Assembly: GCA_003564295.1 (NCBI GenBank)
Contig: PXFI01000075.1
Span: forward strand, 1 to 33,782
Source of the DNA: Gemmatimonadota bacterium
GTDB lineage: Bacteria > Gemmatimonadota > Gemmatimonadetes > Longimicrobiales > Gaopeijiaceae
Direction: 5' to 3'
DNA length: 33,782 bases
Positions 21,346 to 30,742 of this stretch are shown piece by piece (positions within the stretch are counted from its first letter, which is position 1; each line of letters starts with the position of its first letter). The position numbers and the translations under genes are program-made. The notes below the pieces were generated by a model. That model searched no databases, was not told where the DNA came from, and saw nothing but the letters and a program-made list of their open reading frames with translations.

Positions 21346-23919
21346 ATGGACAAGGACCCAATGGACGGCTATCTGCCACGGGCCGTGGAAGAGAAGTGGC
21401 AGAGGATCTGGGATGAGCGGGGCACCAACCGCTTCACCGAACAGGAACTGAGGGACGCGCCGGATCCCTACTACAACCTCATGATGTTTCCCTACCCTTC
21501 AGCCGAGGGGCTCCACGTGGGAAACATCTACGCCTTCACCGGTGCTGATGTTCACGGCCGCTACCAGCGCCTCACCGGCAAGGACGTCTTCGAGCCCATC
21601 GGGTTCGATGCCTTCGGGATCCACTCGGAGAACTTCGCCTTGAAGCAGGGGGTCAACCCCATGGACCTGACCCCTCGCAACGTGGCCAACTTCACCCGCC
21701 AGCTCCGGCGCATCGGGGGAATGTTCGACTGGAGCCACACGGTGGACACGTCGGACCCCGCCTATTACCGGTGGACCCAATGGATCTTCGTGCAGCTCCT
21801 CGGGGCGGGCCTGGCTGAACGTAAGGAAGCCCCGGTGAACTGGTGCCCCTCCTGCATGACGGTCCTGGCCAACGAACAGGTCCTGGGGGGTCTGTGCGAG
21901 CGGTGCGACAGTCCCGTGGAGCAGCGGCGCATCGCCCAGTGGTTCTTCAAGACCACCCAGTACGCGCAACGCCTCCTGGACAACCTGAAGATCATCGATT
22001 GGTCCGAGACCACCCTCCGGGCCCAGGAGAACTGGATCGGCCGGAGCGGGGGCGCCATTCTCGAGTTTCCCGTGCTGACCCCGGCCCGGAGGGGTGACCT
22101 GGACCGGAGGGATTCCCCGGAACCAGCCGCCAGCTCCGACGCTGACAAGGCGGGGCGGGACGCCGGCGGCGATTCGGCCTCCACCGACACGCCCTCCATC
22201 TCCGTCTTCACCACCCGGCCCGACACCGTCTTCGGTGCCACGTACATGGTCCTCGCGCCGGAGCACCCCCTGGTGCCGGCCATCACCGCTCCGGACCGCC
22301 GGTCGGAGGTGGAGTCGTACCAGGCGCAAGCTGCCAGAATGGACCTGGTGACCCGGCAAAAGACGGACAAGACCAAGACCGGCGTCTTCACCGGAGCTTT
22401 CTGCGAGAACCCCGCTACGGGTGAGCCCATCCCGGTCTGGATCGCCGATTACGTCCTGGTGGAGTACGGCACCGGGGCAATCATGGCCGTCCCCGGACAC
22501 GACCAGAGGGATTTCGAGTTCGCTCGGGCCTTCGAGCTTCCCATTCCCCGGGTTGTGGCGGGGCCCGGTACCGACGCCCACGCTCCCCTGGAAGAAGCAT
22601 ACGTAGGTGAAGGCGTCCTCGTTAACTCCGGCCGGTTCGACGGCCTCCCATGGCGAGAGGGGGCCCGGGCCATCGTGGAGTGGCTCGAGGGGCGGGGGCT
22701 CGCGGAGCCCAGGGTGAGCTACCGCCTCCACGACTGGTGCATATCCCGCCAGCGCTACTGGGGCCCTCCCATTCCGGTCATCTACTGCGGCGCTTGCGGC
22801 CCCGTCCCCGTACCGGAGGAGGACCTCCCCGTGGTTCTGCCCCGGGTAGAGGACTTCAAGCCCGACGCGTCTGGAGTGAGCCCCCTGGCACGGGTGGAGG
22901 AGTGGTATCGAACCGTATGCCCCCAGTGTGGCGGGCAGGGCCGGCGGGAGACGGACGTGTCCGATACCTTCCTGGACTCGTCATGGTACTTTCTCCGGTA
23001 TCCTTCCACGGACCGGAACGACGTCCCCATGGATCCGGAGATCACTCGCCGGTGGCTCCCCGTGGACTCCTACATCGGGGGGGAGGAGCACGCCGTCCTG
23101 CACCTCCTATATGCCCGGTTCATCACCATGGCCCTTCACGACCTGGGTCACCTGGATTTCGAGGAGCCCTTCTCGAAGTTCAGGAAGCATGGCCTCATCA
23201 TCCGGGAAGGGGCCAAGATGTCCAAGAGCAAGGGGAACGTCATCATCCCGGATCCCATCATCGAGGAGTTCGGCGCCGACGCGTTCCGCATCTATCTCAT
23301 GTTCCTGGGCCCCTTCGCCGAGGGGGGGGACTACCGGGACGAGGGAATCCAGGGCCCCTTCGGGTTCCTCCATCGCTTCTACGACACTGTGGTGTCGGTG
23401 GTGGAAGCCGAGGACGCCGGAAAGCTGGCGGCCAGTGCTTCCCAGGATCCGGAGGTGGAGCGGAAGCTGCACAAGACGATCCGACAGGTGTCGGAGCAGC
23501 TCCCGAAGCTCCAGTACAACACAGCCGTGGCGGCCATGATGGAGTACCTGAACGCCGTCCGGTCCGGAGGCCGCAAGGCCTCCCGGGGTGAGGTGGAGCC
23601 CCTGGTGGTCCTGGTGGCCCCCGTGGCCCCCCACCTGGCCGAGGAGCTCTGGGAACGCCTGGGCCATTCCGAGTCCATCTTCCAGGGCGCCAATTGGCCT
23701 TCCTTCGATCCGGCCAAAGCTGCCGAGGATACCGTCAAGGTCGCCATCCAGGTGAACGGCAAGCTCAGGGGCACGGTAGAAGCCCCCGCCGGAGCCGGTC
23801 AGGAAGAAATAGAGGTGCTGGCCCGTTCCCAGGAGAATGTGAGCCGACACCTGGGTGCTGCCACCGTCCGGCGAGTCGTCTTCGTCCCGAACCGCCTGCT
23901 GAACTTCGTCGTTAAGTGA
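21346..23919 (+). CDS. leuS: Leucyl-tRNA synthetase
   Basis: 857 residues, class Ia synthetase that charges tRNA-Leu. The HIGH-type motif is in PYPSAEGLHVGN and the KMSKS loop is KMSKSKGN. The CP1 editing domain is present, with TTRPDTVFGATYMVLAPEHP and YGTGAIMAVPGHDQRD including the Asp of the editing site. Zinc-type cysteines are seen in CPSC...CERC and CGAC...CPQC. Variations: the usual GWDAFGLPAENYA stretch reads GFDAFGIHSENFA, and an acidic low-complexity insertion (about 22076-22197) precedes the editing core. The ATG at 21346 follows a run of G's (21336-21343) that serves as ribosome-binding site. tkt starts 15 bases after the stop. Confidence 0.97.
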   Translation: MDKDPMDGYLPRAVEEKWQRIWDERGTNRFTEQELRDAPDPYYNLMMFPYPSAEGLHVGNIYAFTGADVHGRYQRLTGKDVFEPIGFDAFGIHSENFALKQGVNPMDLTPRNVANFTRQLRRIGGMFDWSHTVDTSDPAYYRWTQWIFVQLLGAGLAERKEAPVNWCPSCMTVLANEQVLGGLCERCDSPVEQRRIAQWFFKTTQYAQRLLDNLKIIDWSETTLRAQENWIGRSGGAILEFPVLTPARRGDLDRRDSPEPAASSDADKAGRDAGGDSASTDTPSISVFTTRPDTVFGATYMVLAPEHPLVPAITAPDRRSEVESYQAQAARMDLVTRQKTDKTKTGVFTGAFCENPATGEPIPVWIADYVLVEYGTGAIMAVPGHDQRDFEFARAFELPIPRVVAGPGTDAHAPLEEAYVGEGVLVNSGRFDGLPWREGARAIVEWLEGRGLAEPRVSYRLHDWCISRQRYWGPPIPVIYCGACGPVPVPEEDLPVVLPRVEDFKPDASGVSPLARVEEWYRTVCPQCGGQGRRETDVSDTFLDSSWYFLRYPSTDRNDVPMDPEITRRWLPVDSYIGGEEHAVLHLLYARFITMALHDLGHLDFEEPFSKFRKHGLIIREGAKMSKSKGNVIIPDPIIEEFGADAFRIYLMFLGPFAEGGDYRDEGIQGPFGFLHRFYDTVVSVVEAEDAGKLAASASQDPEVERKLHKTIRQVSEQLPKLQYNTAVAAMMEYLNAVRSGGRKASRGEVEPLVVLVAPVAPHLAEELWERLGHSESIFQGANWPSFDPAKAAEDTVKVAIQVNGKLRGTVEAPAGAGQEEIEVLARSQENVSRHLGAATVRRVVFVPNRLLNFVVK

Positions 23920-23934
23920 CTGGAGCCATACCGA

Positions 23935-25956
23935 ATGCCTTCCCTCCCAGATCCCGCCCTGGAGCAGCACCTGGTGGACGCCATCCGCGTCCTCACCATG
24001 GACGCCGTACAGCAGGCCGACTCCGGACACCCCGGAGCCCCCATGGGGCTGGCCGCCCTGGGGTACGAGGTGTGGACCCGGCACCTGCGCCACGATCCGT
24101 TGGACCCGAGCTGGCCGGACCGTGACCGGTTCGTCCTGTCCCTCGGTCATGGTTCCATGCTGCTCTATTCCCTTCTGTACCTCACGGGGTACGACATGAC
24201 CCTGGAGGACCTGCGAGCTTTCCGACAGTGGGAGTCCCGGACGCCGGGCCATCCGGAGTACCGGGAGACGCCGGGGGTGGAAACCACCACCGGCCCCCTG
24301 GGGCAGGGGGTGGCGAACTCCGTGGGGATGGCTCTTGCGGAGCGGTGGCTGGCCCACCGGTTCAACCGGCCCGGCCATACCATCGTGGATCACTTCACCT
24401 ACGCCTTCTGCTCCGACGGCGACCTCATGGAGGGGATCTCCCACGAGGCGGCGGAGCTGGCGGGGCACCAGAAGCTGGGCAAGCTCATCTGGATCTTCGA
24501 CGACAACCGGATCACCATCGAGGGGGACACGGCCCTGGCCACCTCCACCGACCAGGAGCAGCGCTTCCGTTCCTGCGGCTGGCGGGTCCTGAAGGTGGGG
24601 GATGGCAACGACCGGGAGGCCATGGACAGGGCTCTCCGGGAGGCCCGTGGAAACACCGACCAACCCACCCTCATCATCCTCAGGACCCAGATCGCCTACG
24701 GCAGCCCCAACAAGGCCGGCAGTGAGGAGAGCCATGGGGCGCCTCTTGGCGAGGAAGAGGTCCGGGCCACCAAGGAGAACTTGGGCTACCCCTCCCTGGA
24801 GCCCTTCTACGTGGATCCCGACACCCTGGCCTGGTGCCGGGAGACATGCCGGATCAGAGGCAGGAAGCTTCACGAGGATTGGGACGAGGGTTTCGCTGCC
24901 TACCAGGGAGCCTTTCCCGAGGAGGCGGAAGAGTTCGAGGCCATGATGGCAGGCGAGCTCCCGGAAGATTGGGACGCCGACGTGCCGGAGCTCTTGAGCC
25001 TTGAGAAGCCTCAGGCCACCCGGGCTTCTTCGGGGACCGTCCTCCAGGCCCTGGCGGCCCGGATTCCGAACCTGATCGGGGGCTCCGCTGACCTGGGTGG
25101 CTCGAACAAGACCGACATCAAGGGGGGCGGCAGCCTCCTGGCGGAGAACCCGCGCGGCCGGATCATCCACTTCGGGGTCCGGGAGCACGCCATGGGGGCC
25201 ATCCTGAACGGCATGGCCCTCCACGGCGGCATCCGGCCCTTTGCCGGGACCTTCCTGGTGTTTTCCGACTATATGCGCCCCGCCATCCGCATGGCGGCCC
25301 TCATGGAGATCGCTCCCATCTACGTCTTCCCCCATGACTCCATAGGCCTGGGGGAGGACGGCCCCACCCACCAGCCCGTGGAGCACCTCATGGCGCTCCG
25401 GGCCATGGCCAACCTTTTGGACCTCCGCCCCGGGGACCCGGCCGAGACGGCGGTGGCCTGGAAGGTGGCGGTGGAACGGAAGCACGGGCCCTCCTTCCTC
25501 TCCCTCACCCGGCAGGGCATCCCATGCCTGGAGCGCACCGGTCCCGAAGGAGTTGAAGGCCTCAGGCGGGGAGCCTACGTCCTGCAGGAGGCATCCACCG
25601 GGACTCCCTCCCTGATCCTCCTGGCCAGCGGCTCCGAGGTGCACCTGGCGGTGGAGGCCCGCAAGCTCCTGGAAGCCGAAGGCATTCCCACCCGGGTGGT
25701 GAGCTTCCCCAGTTGGCGCCTCTTCCAGGAACAAGAGCCCGAGTACCGGGATGCGGTCCTTCCCCCCGGAGTCACGGCCCGAGTCTCGGTGGAAGCCGGT
25801 TCCACCCTGGGCTGGGAGCGGTGGATCGGGTCCCGGGGCGTAGCTGTGGGGTTGGATCGGTTCGGCGCCTCGGCGCCCTGGAAGGTTCTCTACGAGAAGC
25901 TCGGGATCACGGTGGACAGCGTCCTGGCCGCGGCTCGGACTCTGGTGGGGAGGTAG
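23935..25956 (+). CDS. tkt: Transketolase
   Basis: 673 residues, the usual length. It moves two-carbon units between sugar phosphates in the pentose phosphate or Calvin pathways, using thiamine diphosphate. DAVQQADSGHPGAPMG opens the N-terminal domain. ThDP and metal binding are in CSDGDLMEGISHEAAELAG with the following DDN. The catalytic Glu is in VREHAMGAI, and DSIGLGEDGPTHQPVE is the phosphate/cofactor loop. The C-terminal domain has SLILLASGSEV and RVVSFPSW. The ATG at 23935 has a CTGGAG site upstream. The leuS-tkt gap is 15 bases and the transporter start is 29 bases after the stop, so the three may be co-transcribed. Confidence 0.97.
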   Translation: MPSLPDPALEQHLVDAIRVLTMDAVQQADSGHPGAPMGLAALGYEVWTRHLRHDPLDPSWPDRDRFVLSLGHGSMLLYSLLYLTGYDMTLEDLRAFRQWESRTPGHPEYRETPGVETTTGPLGQGVANSVGMALAERWLAHRFNRPGHTIVDHFTYAFCSDGDLMEGISHEAAELAGHQKLGKLIWIFDDNRITIEGDTALATSTDQEQRFRSCGWRVLKVGDGNDREAMDRALREARGNTDQPTLIILRTQIAYGSPNKAGSEESHGAPLGEEEVRATKENLGYPSLEPFYVDPDTLAWCRETCRIRGRKLHEDWDEGFAAYQGAFPEEAEEFEAMMAGELPEDWDADVPELLSLEKPQATRASSGTVLQALAARIPNLIGGSADLGGSNKTDIKGGGSLLAENPRGRIIHFGVREHAMGAILNGMALHGGIRPFAGTFLVFSDYMRPAIRMAALMEIAPIYVFPHDSIGLGEDGPTHQPVEHLMALRAMANLLDLRPGDPAETAVAWKVAVERKHGPSFLSLTRQGIPCLERTGPEGVEGLRRGAYVLQEASTGTPSLILLASGSEVHLAVEARKLLEAEGIPTRVVSFPSWRLFQEQEPEYRDAVLPPGVTARVSVEAGSTLGWERWIGSRGVAVGLDRFGASAPWKVLYEKLGITVDSVLAAARTLVGR

Positions 25957-25985
25957 GGGCGGAACCCAACTGGAAAGGTGCTGAC

Positions 25986-27755
25986 TTGGATCAACTGCTC
26001 GTCTTTCTGGCTCTCGGCGCCGCCCTGATCCTCTTCGCCTGGGGAGCGGTTCGCCACGATCTGGTGGCACTCATCACGTTGTTCGCCCTGGCCCTCCTCG
26101 GAATCGTCCCCAGGGACGCCGCGTTCACAGGATTCGCCCATCCCGCCGTGGTCACCGTGGCGGCCGTTCTCATCATCAGCCGGGCTCTGATGAATTCGGG
26201 CCTTGTCGATGTCATAGCTTCGTGGATTCTCAGGGTCGGCAAGTCCATCACCCTGCAGATCCTCGTCCTGACCCTCGTCATTGCCGTCGCCTCCGCCCTC
26301 ATGAACAACGTGGGGGCCCTCGCCATTCTCATGCCGGTGGCGTTGTATCTGGCGAGGAAGAGCGGCCACGCGCCCAGTCACATCCTCATGCCCCTGGCCT
26401 TCGCGTCGCTCCTGGGTGGCATGACCACTCTCATCGGCACGCCACCCAACATCATTATCGCCACGTTTCGGGGCGAGGAGCTGGGCACACCCTTCGGCAT
26501 GTTCGACTTCAGCCCCGTGGGCGTTGGCCTCGCCGTCGTCGGCATCGCCTTCATCTCCTTCGTGGGCTGGCGTTTCCTTCCCAAGAGACGTGGTGAAGCC
26601 TCTCCGGAAGACTTGTTTCAGATCGAGGATTACATCACCGAGGTGCGGGTGACAAAAGACTCCAAGCTCAAGGGGAGGGCAGTCCGCGAGATTCAGGACG
26701 TAACCGACGCAGACATCCGGATCCTCGGCTTGATTCGCAGCAAGCGGCACATCCACGCCCCCGATCCGGACGAGGAGTTGAAGACCCACGATGTCTTGAT
26801 ACTGGAAGCCGATTCGGACGACCTGAAGACGTTCGTGAACAACAGCGGCGTGAAGCTCGTCGGAGGCAAACAGTTTCGCAAGGACGCCATCGGTGCGAAA
26901 GACATCGTGATCACCGAGGCGGTGGTCACGACGAACTCCCCGCTAATAGGCAACACGGCGGCGAACCTGTCCATGCGAACAAGGTACGGTCTGAATCTTC
27001 TTGCCATAGCGCGGCAGGAGAGGAAGATGCGTCAGCGCATCGACAGCATCCGATTCAAGGCGGGGGACGTCCTGCTCCTGCAGGGAAGGGTGGTCAACGT
27101 TGATGACGCCATCGCATCCATGGGCTGCCTCCCACTGGCCCCACGTGGCCTGCAGATGGGGCGACCACAGCGGATCATCCTCGCGCTGGGAATCTTCGGA
27201 GGCGGAATTCTGTCGGTGGTGACCGGATTCTTGCCCGTGCAGATCGCGTTCCCGCTGGCCGCTTTGGTAATGGTGCTCGCAAACGTCATCTCGGTCCGGG
27301 AGATATACACCAGTGTGGACTGGCCCGTGATCATATTGCTGGGGGCCATGATACCGGTCGGCGAGGCGCTGGAGACCACCGGAGGAGCCGAGCTTATCGC
27401 TGCTCAGATCATGCGCCTGGGAAGCGACTTCCCCGTCTGGGCGACCCTTGCGATCGTGCTCGTGGTTACGATGTTTCTGTCTGATGTCATCAACAACGCG
27501 GCCACGGTGGTTCTCATGGCGCCCATAGGCATCAGCATCGCCCACGGATTGAGCGCCTCCGTTGATGCCTTTCTCATGGCGGTGGCCGTCGGCGGATCCT
27601 GCGCGTTTCTCACCCCCATCGGGCATCAGTCCAACACGCTGGTCATGGGGCCCGGCGGCTACAGGTTCTCCGACTACTGGCGGATGGGTTTGCCCCTGGA
27701 GATCATCATCGTCCTGGTAGGCGTGCCGTTGATTCTCTTCTTCTGGCCCGCCTGA
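25986..27755 (+). CDS. SLC13/DASS-type transporter with two TrkA-C domains
   Basis: 589 residues from TTG 25986, selected for GGAAAGG (25972-25978) 7 bases upstream; no ATG or GTG lies in frame near it. An N-terminal helix bundle (LLVFLALGAALILFAW onward) has the first re-entrant loop motif GTPPNIIIATF. Two cytoplasmic TrkA-C (RCK-C) domains occupy about residues 215-375. The second bundle has the matching motif GHQSNTLVMGPGG near the C-terminus. This is the architecture of sodium-coupled anion permeases of the SLC13 family, carrying dicarboxylate, sulfate or similar anions; the substrate is not readable. TrkA-C domains usually bind small regulators. It ends before a hairpin facing the convergent debranching-enzyme gene. 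Confidence 0.9.
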   Translation: MDQLLVFLALGAALILFAWGAVRHDLVALITLFALALLGIVPRDAAFTGFAHPAVVTVAAVLIISRALMNSGLVDVIASWILRVGKSITLQILVLTLVIAVASALMNNVGALAILMPVALYLARKSGHAPSHILMPLAFASLLGGMTTLIGTPPNIIIATFRGEELGTPFGMFDFSPVGVGLAVVGIAFISFVGWRFLPKRRGEASPEDLFQIEDYITEVRVTKDSKLKGRAVREIQDVTDADIRILGLIRSKRHIHAPDPDEELKTHDVLILEADSDDLKTFVNNSGVKLVGGKQFRKDAIGAKDIVITEAVVTTNSPLIGNTAANLSMRTRYGLNLLAIARQERKMRQRIDSIRFKAGDVLLLQGRVVNVDDAIASMGCLPLAPRGLQMGRPQRIILALGIFGGGILSVVTGFLPVQIAFPLAALVMVLANVISVREIYTSVDWPVIILLGAMIPVGEALETTGGAELIAAQIMRLGSDFPVWATLAIVLVVTMFLSDVINNAATVVLMAPIGISIAHGLSASVDAFLMAVAVGGSCAFLTPIGHQSNTLVMGPGGYRFSDYWRMGLPLEIIIVLVGVPLILFFWPA

Positions 27756-27796
27756 CCCCCTGTCCGCCTCCGCGCCAACGGCAGAGACGGGGCTGA

Positions 27797-27834
27797 CCGG
27801 CATGGTCCCCGAAGGATTGGGCTTCCGATGCCGG
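27797..27834. terminator. Hairpin between convergent genes, possible bidirectional terminator
   Basis: CCGGCAT (27797-27803) pairs with ATGCCGG (27828-27834), and inside it GAAG (27811-27814) pairs with CTTC (27822-27825) around a 7-base loop. It sits in the 111-base gap between convergent stop codons. There is no T-run on either side, so a factor-independent terminator role is uncertain. Confidence 0.4.
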
Positions 27835-27866
27835 CTCGGGTGAACGGTGAAGGAGAAGGACCGCCC

Positions 27867-30527
27867 CTACCTCCGCTGGACGGCGGGAGCAGGGGTGGGG
27901 GGGGCGAGGTGGAACGTCTGTATCACCCGATGCCCGGTGTTGGGAAAGGTCACCCGGTATTCGAAGGCCTCCGATCCGGACGGCGGCCCAATGACCTCGC
28001 CCTCCTCCGTCACCACGGCTTCCCCCAGGAGGTGAACGGATCCGTCAGCTCCCCCGTCTCCCTCCAGGGTCAGGACCCATTCCTCCCCATCCCGCAGGAA
28101 GTCCAGGATCCGGATCCCTGTGCTACGGTCCCCGGGCCGGTGAGGGGAGGGCGGCGTGAAGACCGACAGACCCCCTTCCCACCGGAAACGAAGCCGGATC
28201 GGACGCTCCTCCGACAGGGGAAAGGTGAGTTGGTATTGGAGGTCATGGAGACCTTCTCGAAGCTGTCCGGGCGCCTCCGGCGGGTTTCCCTCCACCCGAA
28301 CGTTACGGGCACCCAGGGGAATGGCCTGGATATAGGTGAGCGCCACCGGCGCCCCCCGGATGGCCAGCTCCACGTCCGCGTACCCGGGTCCCCCACGGTG
28401 CCGGTAGGTCAATGCCCCGTCTCCGACCCTGAGGTTCTCCACGTTCAGTTCCTCCCAGTCCGGGGGTAGCTGGGGCGCCAGAAGGGCCCGGCCCGCCGGG
28501 GCATCAGGGTCCCACCCGAGGAGACCCCGGACGAAGGGGGTCACCAACATGGAGGAGGCAAAGAACTGTTGGGGCACGGTGGCATCCACCGTCTGGTAGA
28601 AGGCCCCCGAGAGGTTCTCCGGGTGGCGTCCCAGAGCCCAATCCTCGTTAAGCCTCCACAGGGCCTGGAGGAGAGGATAGCCGGCCCAGGGTCGCCGGTA
28701 GCGGTACTGGGCCCAGCTCACAAACCCCGTCATGAACGGCCAGACCATACCGTTGTTGTAGTGCAGGGGGTCATAGAGGTCGCTCTCGGTGGAGAGCAGA
28801 CGGGCTCCCCAGTTGGACGAGATGGCGTCACGGGCCAGGTGTCGGAGCGTCCCCTCGGCTTCTTCCCTGTCCAGAAGACCGAAACTGAGGGCGGTCCCGG
28901 GCCAGGCCGTGAGGTTGTCGTTGGTGCCCCCTCCCTGGAGGATCCCGAAGGCGTGGTGGCCTTCTTGAGGCCGCCAATACGCCTCGTTCAGGGTTGTACG
29001 GGCGAGGTTCAGCAGCTCCCGGGCCTGGGAGGCCAGCTCCAGGTCTCCCAGGAAGCCGGCCATCTCCACAGTACCTCGGAGGGCTTCGATCCAGACCGCC
29101 GCCAGGTAGATGTCCTGGTGGATCCCTTCCCCGAGCCCTCCCACCTCGATGGCCCCGAGTCCCCCGGTCGTGTTCTCGATGATCCCGTCACCATCCGTCT
29201 CCACCGAAAGGCACCACCCATAGGCCTTCTCGAAAGCCGGCCAGAGCTCCCGGAGGAGCTCCTGGTCGCCGCTGGCCCGCCAATAGTGCCAGAGGGCCAG
29301 CATCCAATAGGGGGTCGTGTCGGCGTGATAATAGGTGTAGGGGTAATCCTGGAACCACGGGATCCGGCCGGCGGCCTGGCTGATCTCGTGGGGGATCTTG
29401 CCGTCGGCCCGCTGGTACCGCGCCAGGAACCGAAGGGCCTCCGCCACGGCATCCCACTGGCCCGTGACGTCCATGGCAAGGGTGTTGATGGCTGCATCGC
29501 CCCCGAAGAACCAACCAAACCCCGGGCGAAGACTGGTACCCGAGGGCCCCCATCCCGCCACAAGCCCACACCCCAGGTCCGGGTTGCAGGCCCGCTGCTC
29601 CGCCAGGTTCACCTTGGCCCATTCCAGAGCGGGACCGGCGGCGGGCCATCCACCGGATACCCTCAAGTGGGCGTCCCGGAGGTCTCGAGCCCACTCCCGA
29701 ACCTCCTGCACCAGGTGGGCGGCCCCTTCCATGAGCTCCCGGTACACGGCCAGGACCTCGTCCCTGGGAGAGACCCCGCCAGCCATGGCGATGGGGATGA
29801 ACTCCTCCCTGGCGCGAGCCGGATCCACGGGGATGACGAACACAGCGGGATGGTCCGCCAGGCGGTGGGCCGGGTGGGCCGAGCCCTCCGTGGCCCAGGA
29901 GGACCCGATGACGGCATTGCGCGTCCGGATGCTCTCGGACAGGACGAAGGCCCGATGTTCCCGGCTCCAGAACAGGTATTGCCCGCCCAGACCTCCGGGC
30001 CATCCATACTGAAGGACCGGCTGGAGCTCCACACGAATCTCCAGGTCCACCTCGGTCTCCACCTCCAGGAGAATGAGGATCCCGGGCAGCTCCCGAGGGG
30101 CCAGGATGTGCTCCCGGACCACGAAGGCGCCGTGGCTATAGGTGAGGGTGACGAGCCCCGGTCGAGTCTCCACCGTCCGGGCCACCCTGGCTCCCGGGAT
30201 GGCCTCGGCGTAGTCGGGGATCTTGAAGGCCAGGCGGATCTCCCTGGCAACCTTCAGGGGATGGACCCAGAGCTCTCCTTCCCCCGTCTCCAGTCCCAGC
30301 CAGGCGGCCCGAGATCCCACGACACCCACATACTCCCCGATCCGGGCGGGCCCAGAAAGATAGGGCAGCTCCTGGTCTTCCGCGGTGTCGAAGCCCAGGG
30401 GGAAGCGCTCCAAACGCACCTCTCCCACAGACAGCGGCCCGGCCGACTCCTGGCCTGAAACGGACATGGGGCCAGCAAGGCCGGCGGCCACCACGAGGGC
30501 CAGGGGGGCGAAAGAGTAGTTGGCCAT
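27867..30527 (-). CDS. Secreted glycogen-debranching-enzyme-like (alpha/alpha)6 glycosidase
   Basis: 886 residues. An N-terminal signal peptide (PLALVVAAGLAGPMSVSG, likely cut before QES) indicates export. A beta-rich N-terminal domain is followed by an (alpha/alpha)6 barrel with GFGWFFGGDAAINTLA, RADGKIPHEISQ, YHADTTPYWMLALW, LETDGDGI-like (VETDGDGIIENT), ILQGGGTNDN and LHYNNGMVWPFMTGF, the pattern of the GDE C-terminal / amylo-alpha-1,6-glucosidase-like families. A C-terminal beta domain follows. The acidic residues in GGDAAI and HADTTP stretches are candidate catalytic groups; I cannot fix them. It would trim glucan or a related polysaccharide outside the cytoplasm, unlike ordinary glycogen debranching. 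The ATG at 30527 has GAGGAGG 4 bases upstream. Confidence 0.85.
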   Translation of the reverse strand: MANYSFAPLALVVAAGLAGPMSVSGQESAGPLSVGEVRLERFPLGFDTAEDQELPYLSGPARIGEYVGVVGSRAAWLGLETGEGELWVHPLKVAREIRLAFKIPDYAEAIPGARVARTVETRPGLVTLTYSHGAFVVREHILAPRELPGILILLEVETEVDLEIRVELQPVLQYGWPGGLGGQYLFWSREHRAFVLSESIRTRNAVIGSSWATEGSAHPAHRLADHPAVFVIPVDPARAREEFIPIAMAGGVSPRDEVLAVYRELMEGAAHLVQEVREWARDLRDAHLRVSGGWPAAGPALEWAKVNLAEQRACNPDLGCGLVAGWGPSGTSLRPGFGWFFGGDAAINTLAMDVTGQWDAVAEALRFLARYQRADGKIPHEISQAAGRIPWFQDYPYTYYHADTTPYWMLALWHYWRASGDQELLRELWPAFEKAYGWCLSVETDGDGIIENTTGGLGAIEVGGLGEGIHQDIYLAAVWIEALRGTVEMAGFLGDLELASQARELLNLARTTLNEAYWRPQEGHHAFGILQGGGTNDNLTAWPGTALSFGLLDREEAEGTLRHLARDAISSNWGARLLSTESDLYDPLHYNNGMVWPFMTGFVSWAQYRYRRPWAGYPLLQALWRLNEDWALGRHPENLSGAFYQTVDATVPQQFFASSMLVTPFVRGLLGWDPDAPAGRALLAPQLPPDWEELNVENLRVGDGALTYRHRGGPGYADVELAIRGAPVALTYIQAIPLGARNVRVEGNPPEAPGQLREGLHDLQYQLTFPLSEERPIRLRFRWEGGLSVFTPPSPHRPGDRSTGIRILDFLRDGEEWVLTLEGDGGADGSVHLLGEAVVTEEGEVIGPPSGSEAFEYRVTFPNTGHRVIQTFHLAPPTPAPAVQRR

Positions 30528-30742
30528 GATCCCTCCTCTGGTGGCCGGTCTCGGGAAGCTACCTCAATCTGCCCCCTGGATTCGAGCCGGGCCAGGTGCC
30601 TCCGGGTCGGCGGCTGCCGGCGAACTGGGTTGGGTGGGGTGCCGGCGACTTGGATGGAGCCGGTGGCTGCCTGCGAGGAGAAAGACGGACCCCTGTGGTC
30701 GCTGCAGACGAGCGGCCATGGGGATCCCGGCGCGAATGGGAA

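Noticed and set aside
23107-26070. Very long minus-strand open frame opposite leuS and tkt
   Set aside because: It is antisense to two unmistakable genes, has low-complexity Gly/Pro/His-rich translation and no family motifs. Such frames are expected in GC-rich DNA.
30560-30610. tRNA T-arm-like string (CTCGAATCC on the minus strand)
   Set aside because: The flanking bases do not form the 5-bp T stem, and no acceptor or anticodon arm surrounds it.
30616-30646. GCCGGC repeat around a G-rich loop, possible G-quadruplex
   Set aside because: Only three clean G-runs are present, and each GCCGGC arm is self-complementary by itself, so the structure is not well supported.
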